This document shows, piece by piece, positions 46,047-55,501 of a DNA stretch of 64,000 nt. The DNA lies in the NCBI GenBank assembly GCA_947502925.1, contig CANNBS010000001.1, positions 1 to 64,000 on the forward strand, given 5' to 3'. Under the pieces are notes generated by a model that saw only the letters and a program-made list of their open reading frames with translations, ran no database searches and was not told the DNA's origin. The translations under genes and the position numbers were made by a program. How positions within the stretch are numbered: position 1 is the stretch's first letter; the number at the start of each line of letters is the position of its first letter. This DNA comes from an uncultured Marinicella sp. (GTDB lineage Bacteria; Pseudomonadota; Gammaproteobacteria; Xanthomonadales; Marinicellaceae).

Positions 46047-46071
46047 TTAAGGTTATGTAAACCGACTAAAA

Positions 46072-47469
46072 TTAATTTGCCGAATTAACCATACCTTTGT
46101 GGTTGAACAAGCCACCATATTGAGCCAGTAAACCTTCGCCGGCATCCATATTGGTGAAACGTTGAACCATGAAACCAGTAGTTGGTAAACCTTCATAGGT
46201 GTTTGATGAACCAGTCATGAAGTTAACAGTACCGTCGTAACGGACACGTGCCCAACCACTTTCTGTACCACCGTTAATACCTTGAACGCTAACTAAGTTG
46301 TTACCACCTAAGATATTAGAATCACCAACGGCTGCACCCGGAGCGATAAACTCAAGTGTGTTGGCTTCGTAACAGAATAATGGGTTTTCACCTTCAGGTG
46401 GTTGTGGAGAAATGGTACCAAAAGAAACTTCGGTACGCTCTTCACGATCCCATTTTTTCAGTGCAAACTCTTCACACGCTTCAAAACCATCCCAAGATTG
46501 AGTGAATGGAGCGACAGGAGTCGCTGGGTTAACGTGGTGGAATTTAGTTGGGAATGTTACAACCCAAGCAGATTTACCTTCAACACCAGCTTCGAATGAG
46601 TATTCGTTGTACACTTCAGAACGCATCAGGGTAGCTGATACAGCTTGTGCACCGTTGCCCCAAACGTCAGTTAAAGTAGTACCGTTAACGAACACATTAC
46701 TTACTGTAGGATTCGCTTGCGCAATACTTGGTGATAAGTTACCTGGATCAGTGTGCTGTTGTACGGCACTCCAAGAGTCCAATGCGATGGCATCATAGCT
46801 AACATTAAAGCCATTGGCTACGTCAATTAAAGACGCCCCACCAAATAAACCACCGGTCGGAGCCAACATATATGTAGATGGCGCTATATCCCAAGTACCA
46901 CCGGCACCCCATGCTGCATCGATAGCGGCACAATTAGGCACACCAGCAATGTGAGTAGCTGCAGCACCTAATGGTGAAGCGGCGTCAACAACACCCATTT
47001 CCAAAACTTCGAAGTGACCGTCTGTTGAACGAGCCATGTTATTATTTGGGGCGTCAGTATCGATTTCGTAAGGCAGGAATTGCTGACCTGCTTTATTCAA
47101 TAATGGCGCACAAGACGCATCAAAAGAAGCGTGAGCACCAGCATCTTCACCGGAATGAGATCCGATTGAAGAAGTGGTCATACCTAAAACACCTGTCCAA
47201 ACATCAAAAGGCGACAAGTAAACGTTAAAGTCAAGTACCTCACGAGAGTGCTGACCCTCTAAGAAACGTACTTTAATCGCTTTAACCTGGTCAGTGGTAT
47301 TAACCACAGAGTAAGTTGTGTTTAAACCGTTATTTACTGAGTAATACGGATAGATCAACGCTTGACCGGTACCTTCTGGGTTAACGTGTACGGCATTACC
47401 AACTGTGGCAACACCCGCAACACCCGCTAAACCAGCGATAACGGCAGTTGTTAGTTTGTTCTTTTTCAT
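46072..47469 (-). CDS. Exported protein of unknown function, probably abundant
   Basis: The 465-residue protein has a signal peptide (MKKNKLTTAVIAGLAGVAGV, cleavage near residue 29). The mature part starts VHVNPEGTGQALIYPYYSVN and is rich in Gly, Ala, Asn and aromatic residues with few lysines. It looks like a surface or outer-membrane-associated protein and has no catalytic motif I recognise. A strong ribosome site (GGAG, 8 nt before ATG 47469), a long leader with inverted repeats and a strong terminator suggest high expression as a single gene. An upstream TTG is not needed. Confidence 0.7.
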   Translation of the reverse strand: MKKNKLTTAVIAGLAGVAGVATVGNAVHVNPEGTGQALIYPYYSVNNGLNTTYSVVNTTDQVKAIKVRFLEGQHSREVLDFNVYLSPFDVWTGVLGMTTSSIGSHSGEDAGAHASFDASCAPLLNKAGQQFLPYEIDTDAPNNNMARSTDGHFEVLEMGVVDAASPLGAAATHIAGVPNCAAIDAAWGAGGTWDIAPSTYMLAPTGGLFGGASLIDVANGFNVSYDAIALDSWSAVQQHTDPGNLSPSIAQANPTVSNVFVNGTTLTDVWGNGAQAVSATLMRSEVYNEYSFEAGVEGKSAWVVTFPTKFHHVNPATPVAPFTQSWDGFEACEEFALKKWDREERTEVSFGTISPQPPEGENPLFCYEANTLEFIAPGAAVGDSNILGGNNLVSVQGINGGTESGWARVRYDGTVNFMTGSSNTYEGLPTTGFMVQRFTNMDAGEGLLAQYGGLFNHKGMVNSAN

Positions 47470-47757
47470 TTCTAACTCCAAAATTATAATTAAAATCAGG
47501 GCTATTTATAAATATCCCCGCTCATATGAACGAAGCTATACAAGATAGCATGGCAAATCATATTACAACTGACAGTATGAAACAAGGTATTTTTATAAAA
47601 AATTAAATTGTTTACACAACGCAAACCAGCTGTTCAATAATTTACTTCGCACAAAAGTGGCTTTATTTTAACAGGAAATTTAATCTTGTAACCAAATTAT
47701 TCAGATATAGACGATTTAATTGACTATTTAGCTCTACAACCAGTATTTATTCAGCAA
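47470..47757 (-). promoter_or_regulatory. AT-rich leader region with two inverted repeats
   Basis: This 288-bp gap holds no gene. Within it GGGCTATTTATAAATATCCC (47499-47518, one mismatch) can form a hairpin just upstream of the ribosome site of the exported protein gene. A second repeat, GCTAT-acaag-ATAGC, lies at 47535-47549. I see no convincing -35/-10 pair. An mRNA-stabilising 5' structure is one possibility. Confidence 0.4.
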
Positions 47758-48174
47758 CTATATTTTCTTTTTTTCATCCGGTAGGAAATACCATTTTTTA
47801 TCATTTTTAATCCAATTTTCAGTGATGGTTGTTTTCCCTTTTGTCTCGCCGTAACTGCGCTTTTGAAATTTATAAACATACGTGATGTTCATGGTCACCT
47901 GACAGACCTGTTCTTGACAATCTTTTTTGAGAAATTCAGCCGCTTGCCAATCAATACTTAATCGAGCCGTGGCCATACGCGTTTGATAGCTGGTGGAATT
48001 TTCTAACTCTCGATGTGACGGTGCGATATATTCATAGGCTTTTTCATAATCACCGGCTATGACCGCCTGCCATCGGTCAACGGCTTTTTGGTCAATATCA
48101 TCAACGGTTTCTTCTCGACTACAGCCGGATAGAATTATGCCGGCTAATAGCATGAACATCATTGTTTTTTTCAT
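47758..48174 (-). CDS. Lipoprotein coupled to the secretin gene
   Basis: The 138-residue lipoprotein has lipobox ILSGC (Cys18) and a compact alpha+beta domain: DRWQAVIAGDYEKAYEYIAPSHR, a cysteine pair in KKDCQEQVC, and WYFLPDE at the end. The fold looks NTF2-like, which is an inference. Its ATG overlaps the gspD stop (ATGA), so it is the last gene of the type II secretion operon and may be an assembly or pilotin-like factor. I know no named homologue. Confidence 0.7.
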   Translation of the reverse strand: MKKTMMFMLLAGIILSGCSREETVDDIDQKAVDRWQAVIAGDYEKAYEYIAPSHRELENSTSYQTRMATARLSIDWQAAEFLKKDCQEQVCQVTMNITYVYKFQKRSYGETKGKTTITENWIKNDKKWYFLPDEKKKI

Positions 48175-50360
48175 GGTTGATCTCCATTATTTTCGGTTGG
48201 GTTATCTTGTGAGTTTTCTGATTTGCTGTCATCATCACCATATTTGCCCCGGGTTGCGGTGGTGGTCATGGGCTTAATCGGCTGCAAGCCTTTAAATTTC
48301 TTGGCGTATTCTTCGGTGACGCGTCGGGCTTGTTCGGGGTTTTTAATGACGGTGGGGGTAATCAGCAACATCAGTTCAGTGCGTTTTGTGGTGTTACTTT
48401 TTGAACCAAATAAATTGCCAACTAAAGGGATTCGGCTCAATACCGGTACGCCAGAACGACTGAAAATATCATTGTCTTGTATCAATCCACCCATAACAAT
48501 GGTATTGCCGCTTTGGACTGCAATCTCAGTATTGAGGGCCCGTGTTGATATCGGTGGCTGACCGCCTTCTAAATCAGGCTTGCCGGGCGCACTGACGTCC
48601 TGGCTGATCTCCATATACACCAAACCACCCGGATTAACTCGCGGTGTAATATCCACCTGAACACCGGTCTGAATATAACGTGTGTTTGTGATGGTGCCTG
48701 TGTTGTTGCCGGTGTTGCCTAAACTGCCGACATTGGTAATCGGAATCTGATCACCGACATTAATGGTGGCATTTTTATTATTCAATACCAGCATCGATGG
48801 TGAGGACAATAGAGACACGCGACCTGATGACTCTTGCATATCCAATAATGCCTCAGCGCTGGTGCCGACAAAGCGATAATATGCACCGCCTGAATTTAAG
48901 GTCGAACCAACGGTGCCAAAATCGTAAGGCCAGGATTTGTTTTCAGGCCCTTCAACCGGACCAGTGTTAGCCTCTTCTCCAAAAAACAATTGCATGCCGT
49001 GAGAAATCTGGTCATCTAAAGTGACTTCGATAATTTTTAGTTCTACCAATACCTGCAATGGTTCAATGTCCAATCGCTTAATGGCCGATAATATTTTTTC
49101 ATAATCACTGACGCCGGCTTTAATTAATACCTGATTAGAATCCTCAATCGCTGAAATATGAATGTCATTGTCATTATTGGAGCTGCTGCGGCGGACACTG
49201 GAGCGGGCATTCGAAGCGCCGGATGAGGACACTTCTTTACCTTGCTGGCCGGGCGTGACCGAACCACCGGAGGCTTTACGGGAGGTGCTGCGCCCGCCAC
49301 TACCACCAAACACATCACTTAAATAGCCCGCCAAGTCGTCGGCTTTGATGTTTTTTACACTGTAAACATAGAGGTTCGATGCACCATCGGCATCGGCACG
49401 ATCCAGGCGTTCAACCCATTTCTCTGCTTTGCTTAAATAGTCTTGTTGCGGCGTGATAACCATCACCGCATTGAGGCGCTCCAGCGGTAAAAAGCGAAAC
49501 ATGCCAGCCAGTGGGTTTTCGGCACCTTCGCCAAACAAGGCTTCTAATTCAACGATAATATCCGCCGAATCCACCCGTTCTAAGTAAAAGATACCGGTGG
49601 ACATACCCGCCAGCCAATCCACATCAAAAATCTTAATGGTTTTCAGGTAATTATTCAGTTCTGCATAATTGCCGGCCAAAAACAGCATATTACGGGCATT
49701 GTCTGCTTTTACAATGGCACCCTCCTGGGCATAGGGTTCTAATATTTTTTCCATTTCAGACGGTGCAATATAATCAAGTGGCACCGCCATGACCTGATAA
49801 CCCTGGCTGCTGATGGCCTGTTCTAACTGGGGCGTCAGCAATCCTTTAATGGCCTGTTTTTGTGGCAGCACATGATAGCGGTCGTCATTGCGCACTAACG
49901 CCGCATTGTTCCAACTGAGCATCATTTCCAATATGGGCAGGATCTGTTTGCGACTGACCGGTCGGGCGGTGGCAAAAGTCACTTTGCCGTTAACGCCGGG
50001 GGCAATGACATAGTTCTCTTTAAGAATTTCACCTAAAATAAAATGAACCACTGCCTGTAAGGACTCACCTTCAAAATTAAAAGTAATCTCACCTTTCTGA
50101 CTCACAGAAGGACTTTCTGATTGTGTGGCATCGTAGTTAATAAACTCACCGGTGCCGGGATACCGTTCATTTCCGGTTTTCTCGGAATCAACTTCCGAAC
50201 TGTCCTTAAAAACCTCACCTGAATAAGCGGCGGAGTCCAGGCCTTTTAGGTAATTGGGTTGTTCCAGTTCACCACTGAGGTCTTTTGGCTGAGTGGCACA
50301 ACCGCCTAAGTACATTAGTGTAATTACTAAACTTGTTTTTAATATGTGTTTTAATCTCAT
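48171..50360 (-). CDS. gspD: Type II secretion secretin GspD (lipoprotein form)
   Basis: GspD forms the outer-membrane channel. The 729-residue protein has a lipobox (YLGGC, Cys21) and N0-N3 ring domains: FNFEGESLQAVVHFILGEI is N0, and IKIFDVDWLAG and VYSVKNIKADDLAGYL are in N1-N3. N3 has a Ser/Gly-rich insertion. The secretin core contains VPVLSRIPLVGNLFGSK. A Lys/Asn-rich tail ends the protein. A lipidated secretin is also found in Xanthomonas XpsD. Confidence 0.93.
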   Translation of the reverse strand: MRLKHILKTSLVITLMYLGGCATQPKDLSGELEQPNYLKGLDSAAYSGEVFKDSSEVDSEKTGNERYPGTGEFINYDATQSESPSVSQKGEITFNFEGESLQAVVHFILGEILKENYVIAPGVNGKVTFATARPVSRKQILPILEMMLSWNNAALVRNDDRYHVLPQKQAIKGLLTPQLEQAISSQGYQVMAVPLDYIAPSEMEKILEPYAQEGAIVKADNARNMLFLAGNYAELNNYLKTIKIFDVDWLAGMSTGIFYLERVDSADIIVELEALFGEGAENPLAGMFRFLPLERLNAVMVITPQQDYLSKAEKWVERLDRADADGASNLYVYSVKNIKADDLAGYLSDVFGGSGGRSTSRKASGGSVTPGQQGKEVSSSGASNARSSVRRSSSNNDNDIHISAIEDSNQVLIKAGVSDYEKILSAIKRLDIEPLQVLVELKIIEVTLDDQISHGMQLFFGEEANTGPVEGPENKSWPYDFGTVGSTLNSGGAYYRFVGTSAEALLDMQESSGRVSLLSSPSMLVLNNKNATINVGDQIPITNVGSLGNTGNNTGTITNTRYIQTGVQVDITPRVNPGGLVYMEISQDVSAPGKPDLEGGQPPISTRALNTEIAVQSGNTIVMGGLIQDNDIFSRSGVPVLSRIPLVGNLFGSKSNTTKRTELMLLITPTVIKNPEQARRVTEEYAKKFKGLQPIKPMTTTATRGKYGDDDSKSENSQDNPTENNGDQP

Positions 50361-51085
50361 TGGTCGTTTCCTTGGGCTGCTTTGGCTCTCATTTCAGCAC
50401 GCCGTTCTGCAATTTTTTGGCGAATTTCTTCGGCTTTTTTCTGTCGAAGTTGCTCAGGTGTCAAATTTTTATCGTTATTATTGTTCTGTTCTGCTTGGTT
50501 GGCCGCCTGGGCGGCTTTTTGTTGTCTGATTTGTTGGCGCTTGTTACCGCCTTTACTTAAGGCACCACTAAACACCTCAAGTTCCAATTCAACCGGTTCC
50601 TGTCCTTCTGCATTAAACACCACCTTACGTTTATCGATGCTATCCACCACCCACATACCCTGTTCTCCGGCAAGTGGCATGCCTTCTTTTAGAGTCAATC
50701 GCTCATTACTGACCTGATCCTGAATCATCACGTATCGGTTGTTGTTTGTGATGATGATACTGGTCACCTGAGCTTTTAAAGGTTTTACCTCAACAATGTC
50801 CTGGCTCTGATCCTGATCTTCTTCTACCACCAGCGGCGGCACAAAAGGCTGGCGGTCTTCCCGAAACAAGGGCGTTTGAGCAATCCGATCAATCACCTCA
50901 GGTTTAATATCCGGCGCTGCCAAATCATCTTTAGCCGCCACCAATTGTTCAATTCGGCCTTCATCAAACTCGGCCGGCTGCAATTCATCAATCCCACGAC
51001 CCCAGCCTATAAACTGTAACGCCGCGATAATCAGCAATAATCCAATAATGCCAATCAGGGTGCTTGTTAGGACATTAGTCTTCAT
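50357..51085 (-). CDS. gspN: GspC/XpsN-like inner-membrane linker
   Basis: The 242-residue protein has an N-terminal membrane helix (residues about 8-28). An HR-type periplasmic domain follows, with the signature TPLFREDRQPF near residue 92. The tail is a long Gln/Lys/Glu coiled coil with no PDZ domain. Between gspM and gspD it occupies the place of xpsN in Xanthomonas and probably links the inner-membrane platform to the secretin in place of GspC, which is absent. The symbol follows the Xps usage. Confidence 0.75.
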   Translation of the reverse strand: MKTNVLTSTLIGIIGLLLIIAALQFIGWGRGIDELQPAEFDEGRIEQLVAAKDDLAAPDIKPEVIDRIAQTPLFREDRQPFVPPLVVEEDQDQSQDIVEVKPLKAQVTSIIITNNNRYVMIQDQVSNERLTLKEGMPLAGEQGMWVVDSIDKRKVVFNAEGQEPVELELEVFSGALSKGGNKRQQIRQQKAAQAANQAEQNNNNDKNLTPEQLRQKKAEEIRQKIAERRAEMRAKAAQGNDQ

Positions 51086-51686
51086 CTTGCGCCTCCACCG
51101 CTTTTTTCATGTAGGCATACAATATAAAGCGAATTTCCAGATTTTCTTCTGCTGTTGGCTCTTGACCGCGGCGGTAGCGTTGCACATTGCGCGATTCGAT
51201 GCGCAAATCATCAATAAACAAACTCGGCTTATGCTCTTCAATCTGCTGTAAAACATGCATAAAGACGTCATACTGGCAGCGCATTCTAACCCGAAGAATA
51301 ATTTTTTCAAACTGTTGCGGATCCCGGTCCTGAGTCGGTGACTGGCTGATTGATTGGCAGGCGTTTTTATCGGGCGACTGTTCGGTAATAATATTTTTCA
51401 AAATGGCGGTGATTTCTGCATTGCCCAAATTTTCTGAATCGGCTTTTAAAAATTCATCGTTATCACCGACAGCTTGTTTCACCTGTTGGATTTTTTCACG
51501 CAACAAGGGAGTTTTAGCCGCCTCATTTATAAACTTTTGCCGGGACTCATTTAAACTGTCAATTTCCTCATTTAAAGTGGCATGTTCCACAAAATACCAA
51601 TGGAAAAACAAAAAGTAAATAATCACACAAACCAATAATAAAGTGGTGATGGCCAACCACCGGCCGGCATTCTGATCAAGCGTCAT
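51075..51686 (-). CDS. gspM: Type II secretion platform protein GspM
   Basis: The 203-residue protein has a short cytoplasmic end, one membrane helix (ITTLLLVCVIIYFLFFHWYF), a coiled coil and a ferredoxin-like periplasmic domain, in the XpsM/PilO style. It partners GspL in the assembly platform. It overlaps both neighbours by 11 nt. Confidence 0.85.
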   Translation of the reverse strand: MTLDQNAGRWLAITTLLLVCVIIYFLFFHWYFVEHATLNEEIDSLNESRQKFINEAAKTPLLREKIQQVKQAVGDNDEFLKADSENLGNAEITAILKNIITEQSPDKNACQSISQSPTQDRDPQQFEKIILRVRMRCQYDVFMHVLQQIEEHKPSLFIDDLRIESRNVQRYRRGQEPTAEENLEIRFILYAYMKKAVEAQDED

Positions 51687-52821
51687 TATCGGCCTCTTCT
51701 TCTGTGGTCGGTTGTAACTCAGCTTTTATGGTGAACTGCTCTTTACCGCTTCTGGGATCAGGACGTACATTGCCGACAATTTTCGGTTCATACCAGGTGT
51801 CTGACTCATTGAGAATCGGCACCAGGGCATTGGCGTTATCCGACTGGCCCACCACCTCCATGCGCTCATTATCAATAATGATGCGGCTTAAATAGGTGTT
51901 TTGTGGGATTTTTTCGTTCAACTCATGAATCATCAGTACCCGACTGGGTATTTGCTGTTTTAAGTTGCCCAGAAAGTTGGCTGCGGTGATGGTCTGATTC
52001 AATTGATTTTCCAACAATTTCGCCCGGCGGGCATCTTTTCGCAACGAATCAACCTGGTTATTCAGACTATCTATTCGGCTGCGTTTATTGTCAAGCGAAT
52101 TATACATCACCAAAGATAATAACAGCAGAACTGCCAACATCAGGCCGCCGTATAACTTCCATTTCGTCCAATCCTTCTTTTTTCGCAATTCTTCAGGTAG
52201 CAGATTAACACCCAGCGGCTCAGGTGACTCATCGCTGCCCATGTTGATGTCAATGGCGGATAATTTAACGCCTTTGCTGTTAATGGCCTGTAGAATATTT
52301 TCCAGAATATCTTTTTTAATGACGGCCAGTAAAATCAGTACTTTTTCACTGCCATCATCCACCGGGCCCTGGCGCCAGGCAAACACCGCTTCATTGGCCT
52401 GAAAAGGCACATATTTATCCAATTCAAAGGCCAACACGGAATCAATATCGCCAATGGCCGCTTGCGGCAAGGTGACATTTCGCACAATGGCATGTTGGCT
52501 GGCCAGCAAGTAAGTGGTACTGACATCAACATCACTGTCGGCAATGTAATGATTAATCTGGTGCCACCATTCATTATTTTCTAAGTCTTCATCTCTCGGC
52601 AGTGCTTTAAATTCCTGGTTGCTGTAACGCCATAACATCGGCGTGTCCTGATCGCCCTGATTGATATAGACGGCTTCAGCCTCGGGGAAGATATTTTTTC
52701 GGTATTCTTCAGGCACCCATTGTTTTAATTCTCCGGTCCACCATTGCACAAACGCACGGATACTGGAATCACGATACCATTGATTAATCGGGTTAATTAT
52801 ATTGTCCAGTAAAGCGGTCAT
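51676..52821 (-). CDS. gspL: Type II secretion platform protein GspL
   Basis: The 381-residue protein has a cytoplasmic actin-like half (residues about 45-215, FELDKYVPFQANEAVFAW), a membrane helix (YGGLMLAVLLLLSLVMY, about residues 224-240), a coiled coil and a PilN-like periplasmic domain. It recruits the GspE ATPase to the inner membrane. It overlaps gspK as ATGA. Confidence 0.87.
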   Translation of the reverse strand: MTALLDNIINPINQWYRDSSIRAFVQWWTGELKQWVPEEYRKNIFPEAEAVYINQGDQDTPMLWRYSNQEFKALPRDEDLENNEWWHQINHYIADSDVDVSTTYLLASQHAIVRNVTLPQAAIGDIDSVLAFELDKYVPFQANEAVFAWRQGPVDDGSEKVLILLAVIKKDILENILQAINSKGVKLSAIDINMGSDESPEPLGVNLLPEELRKKKDWTKWKLYGGLMLAVLLLLSLVMYNSLDNKRSRIDSLNNQVDSLRKDARRAKLLENQLNQTITAANFLGNLKQQIPSRVLMIHELNEKIPQNTYLSRIIIDNERMEVVGQSDNANALVPILNESDTWYEPKIVGNVRPDPRSGKEQFTIKAELQPTTEEEADNDA

Positions 52822-53714
52822 TTGTTTTTATTGTCTCTCCAACGTATGATTTGAAACGGTCTGCCTCTGACGTTTCCCCCTAACCGAATGGTGGTATCCA
52901 ATTCGGTCCATTGATTATTCGGCAAGGTGGCTTTGACCACAATGCTAAAAGTGGTGCTACCACTGCGTAAACTGCCACTCTGACCTTCCATAAGGATGGG
53001 CAATTCGGAACTCACATCAAAAATTTGATGGCGTTGATTAATATAATCTTCCGCTAATTGGCTATTAATGCCATCCAGGGCCATTAACGCTTCTTTGGGT
53101 GCAAAGGCTAAATTCAAATTGCCCCGACCTGAATACACAGTAACGGCCGGTTCGATTTTTCGGTACAACTCATAAGTCATACCCATAACCTGCAACACTT
53201 CCGGTACTGTATCAAAAGGCGCATCTTTGGCGCCATGGGTATAACCGGCGGCAAAATAATCCGCATCTTCAGCACCGGCTAAACGAACCTCTTCATCCGG
53301 ATCACGCCAATCCTGAATTTTATCGCTTAATGCCAGAGCGTCATCGAATTCCACCCCCACTGAGGCAAATAAACCGACCAGAAGTTCCTCATTAGCCAAA
53401 TTGAGGTCGATTTTACCAGACTCATCGGTAATTTGAACGCTGATTTTGGCTTCATTGAGGTTAAACTCATAAGCCCGCCCATCAGCAATCCATCGGGTTT
53501 CCGGGTCAGGGTTACGCAATTCAAACACGGCCCGGTTTAAGCCGGCTTCAGCTAAAAACTCAGCCTGAACCTGATTAAACAAAATCCTGGATTGTACACT
53601 TTCGGTGCGCGCCGATAAAGCAAAGCCACCGGCGATTACGGTCATTAATAGCGCCACCCATAAAACCAGCACCAAAGCGATGCCTTTTTGTTTTCTTTGA
53701 CCGACCCTGGGCAT
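52818..53714 (-). CDS. gspK: Minor pseudopilin GspK
   Basis: The 298-residue tip pseudopilin has a prepilin site KGIALVLVLW. Glycine precedes the cleavage point, and the usual Glu5 is absent, as is common for GspK. A large alpha domain follows (AEFLAEAGLNRAVFELRN). GGAGG lies 5 nt before ATG 53714, which sits 1 nt after the gspJ end and fixes the start. Confidence 0.9.
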   Translation of the reverse strand: MPRVGQRKQKGIALVLVLWVALLMTVIAGGFALSARTESVQSRILFNQVQAEFLAEAGLNRAVFELRNPDPETRWIADGRAYEFNLNEAKISVQITDESGKIDLNLANEELLVGLFASVGVEFDDALALSDKIQDWRDPDEEVRLAGAEDADYFAAGYTHGAKDAPFDTVPEVLQVMGMTYELYRKIEPAVTVYSGRGNLNLAFAPKEALMALDGINSQLAEDYINQRHQIFDVSSELPILMEGQSGSLRSGSTTFSIVVKATLPNNQWTELDTTIRLGGNVRGRPFQIIRWRDNKNK

Positions 53715-53715
53715 A

Positions 53716-54414
53716 TTAACCTCCATCGGCCCTGTTGCGACGATTTTGCAGCATTTCCATCATCGAAGGCCGTCTGGCACCAAAGCGCCCGCCATCTAAG
53801 CGTAAGGCCATTTGTAAAGTTGGCCAGGACTGTTTAGCCTGTTCATTCATGGTTAAATTCAAGCGCACCAGTAAAGGCAAATCACCCCCATTTTCCATTT
53901 CAGTTAACCATTCGGTGGGTTCTCGTTCTTCATTCAGCTCAATAAACTCAAACCCGCCTTCTGAAATATGCTCCAACAATACCATTGGCTCTGCTTCATC
54001 AAAGGGGGAAAACTCATCCTCGTCATCGTAATTGGACACCAAACCATGCCGGTATTGCAGCACCATACCATCCCGGGCATCCACCAGTTCCAATTCCTGA
54101 ATATGCGGTCCGCCACTGCCTAAATAACCCGGCATCTGTGACACAAATGTAATGCGTCTCGACTCACCGATAAATTTAATCATTTCACCTTCATCGCTGA
54201 CCGTCACCGCAATCGGCATGGCACGACTGACCTGGTGCCTGATAATATTTTGAATGACCCTGATTTCATTAATGGCGGTGATTTTGGCTTCGCCCTTTTC
54301 CACCATGCGACGCCCGGAATCAATGCCTGAAAAAATCATCGCCATAATCATGGCTAACAAAGTGAACACCACAATCACTTCCAGTAAGGTAAAGCCCGCT
54401 TGCTTTTTGATCAT
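53716..54414 (-). CDS. gspJ: Minor pseudopilin GspJ
   Basis: The 232-residue pseudopilin has the methylation site AGFTLLEVIVVFTLLAMI (cleavage after Gly7, Glu at +5) and a large beta-rich globular domain. With GspI and GspK it forms the pseudopilus tip. It overlaps gspI by 4 nt. Confidence 0.92.
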   Translation of the reverse strand: MIKKQAGFTLLEVIVVFTLLAMIMAMIFSGIDSGRRMVEKGEAKITAINEIRVIQNIIRHQVSRAMPIAVTVSDEGEMIKFIGESRRITFVSQMPGYLGSGGPHIQELELVDARDGMVLQYRHGLVSNYDDEDEFSPFDEAEPMVLLEHISEGGFEFIELNEEREPTEWLTEMENGGDLPLLVRLNLTMNEQAKQSWPTLQMALRLDGGRFGARRPSMMEMLQNRRNRADGG

Positions 54415-54833
54415 GGCCGCTCTCCATATTCGGCTGCCACGGCTCGTAATGTGTTAAAGGTGGCTACCCGATCTTTATAACCGTCTAAATCCCAGCTTAT
54501 CTTAAGGGTGATTTGATACAGTTCAATCGGTGCAAAATCCATCACCGTATCGCCTTCATAGCTGATGTCATAAGGCACCATACTGATATCCCACCGGTGA
54601 CCATTCTCAAACTCGCCGGACTCGCCGCCTTCCTCAATCGGAATGGTGACACCAATTTCCGCCATTTTACTGGCTGCTTCTAAAGCAATCTCGGTGCGTT
54701 CAGATGATTTGATGGTGTTGGCACTTGAGTTGGTTAATATTTCCAGCACCACCATAAAAGTCATCGCCAATATGGTAAAGGCAGCGATGATTTCAATCAG
54801 GGTAAAACCGTGTTGTTGTGCGCGATTAGGCAT
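54411..54833 (-). CDS. gspI: Minor pseudopilin GspI
   Basis: The 141-residue pseudopilin has prepilin site HGFTLIEIIAAFTILAM. ATG 54833 (MPNRAQQHG) is chosen because the longer frame lies inside gspH and would give an unusual leader. It nucleates the pseudopilus tip complex. Confidence 0.9.
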   Translation of the reverse strand: MPNRAQQHGFTLIEIIAAFTILAMTFMVVLEILTNSSANTIKSSERTEIALEAASKMAEIGVTIPIEEGGESGEFENGHRWDISMVPYDISYEGDTVMDFAPIELYQITLKISWDLDGYKDRVATFNTLRAVAAEYGERP

Positions 54834-55290
54834 CTTCAATTTCACTGTCACGGAATAATCTGATTTCACCGGTTAACCAGGCCACATTAATGCGCCAAAA
54901 CCGATCCTCATAAATCAACGTAATCCGACCGCCGGTGGAACTGCCGTCTGAAAAGAACCGAAACCCGGCTTTTTTATCTGATGGCACTTCTGAGGCTGCC
55001 GCATAGACTTTAATTTCCATGCCTTCAGGTAAAACCACCGGTTTTTCTTTGCCTGGATAGCGATAGCTTTTCTTTTCAACATCAATAATCAGCTGCTGTT
55101 CATTATGTTTAACAACGGCTTGAGAACGGGTTTGACGCAAGGCGGCCACCATGTCTTTAGAAGCGCCTCGAATTTTGGCTGCTTGTAAAGAGCCCGACAT
55201 GTTATAGGCCACGGCACCTGCAATCACCGCCAGCATCACCATCACCACCAGAATTTCAATTAAGGTAAAACCGCGATGATTATGTGCCAT
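54826..55290 (-). CDS. gspH: Minor pseudopilin GspH
   Basis: The 154-residue pseudopilin has prepilin site RGFTLIEILVVMVMLAVIAG and a beta-sandwich domain ending WRINVAWLTGEIRL. ATG 55290 directly precedes the short basic leader (MAHNHRG). An open frame extends 111 codons further, but it runs through the GC-rich palindromic segment and is not a believable leader. No clear ribosome site is present. Confidence 0.9.
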   Translation of the reverse strand: MAHNHRGFTLIEILVVMVMLAVIAGAVAYNMSGSLQAAKIRGASKDMVAALRQTRSQAVVKHNEQQLIIDVEKKSYRYPGKEKPVVLPEGMEIKVYAAASEVPSDKKAGFRFFSDGSSTGGRITLIYEDRFWRINVAWLTGEIRLFRDSEIEDA

Positions 55291-55501
55291 ACAAGGTGTT
55301 AACCTGGAGTGCTGCTGAGCAGCACGACCCGCCGAGCCGGTTGGTGAGCGAAGCGGCCGCTTCCGCTCCAAGCTCACGCGGCAGACCTCCATCCGTTGAG
55401 GCCAATCAGAGGCGAAGCGCGCGAAGTTATAAGAAGTGTTCGCCGTGGCCGCTTTCACTTTTGTCGGGGACAAAAGTGAATGAAGTCCCAAGAACACACC
55501 T
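55291..55501. repeat. GC-rich palindromic segment between gspG and gspH
   Basis: The 211-bp gap interrupts an otherwise tightly packed operon and is visibly richer in GC than its surroundings. It holds GTGCTGCTGAGCAGCAC (55309-55325), GAAGCGGCCGCTTC (55350-55363, nearly extended by flanking GAGCG/CGCTC) and a 12-bp stem with a 3-nt GGG loop, TTCACTTTTGTC to GACAAAAGTGAA (55454-55480). It looks like an inserted repeat element. No gene is apparent. Confidence 0.6.

Noticed and set aside
47470..47757. Riboswitch upstream of the exported protein gene
   Set aside because: The inverted repeats are short and AT-rich and match no riboswitch class I know; they are reported only as a structured leader.
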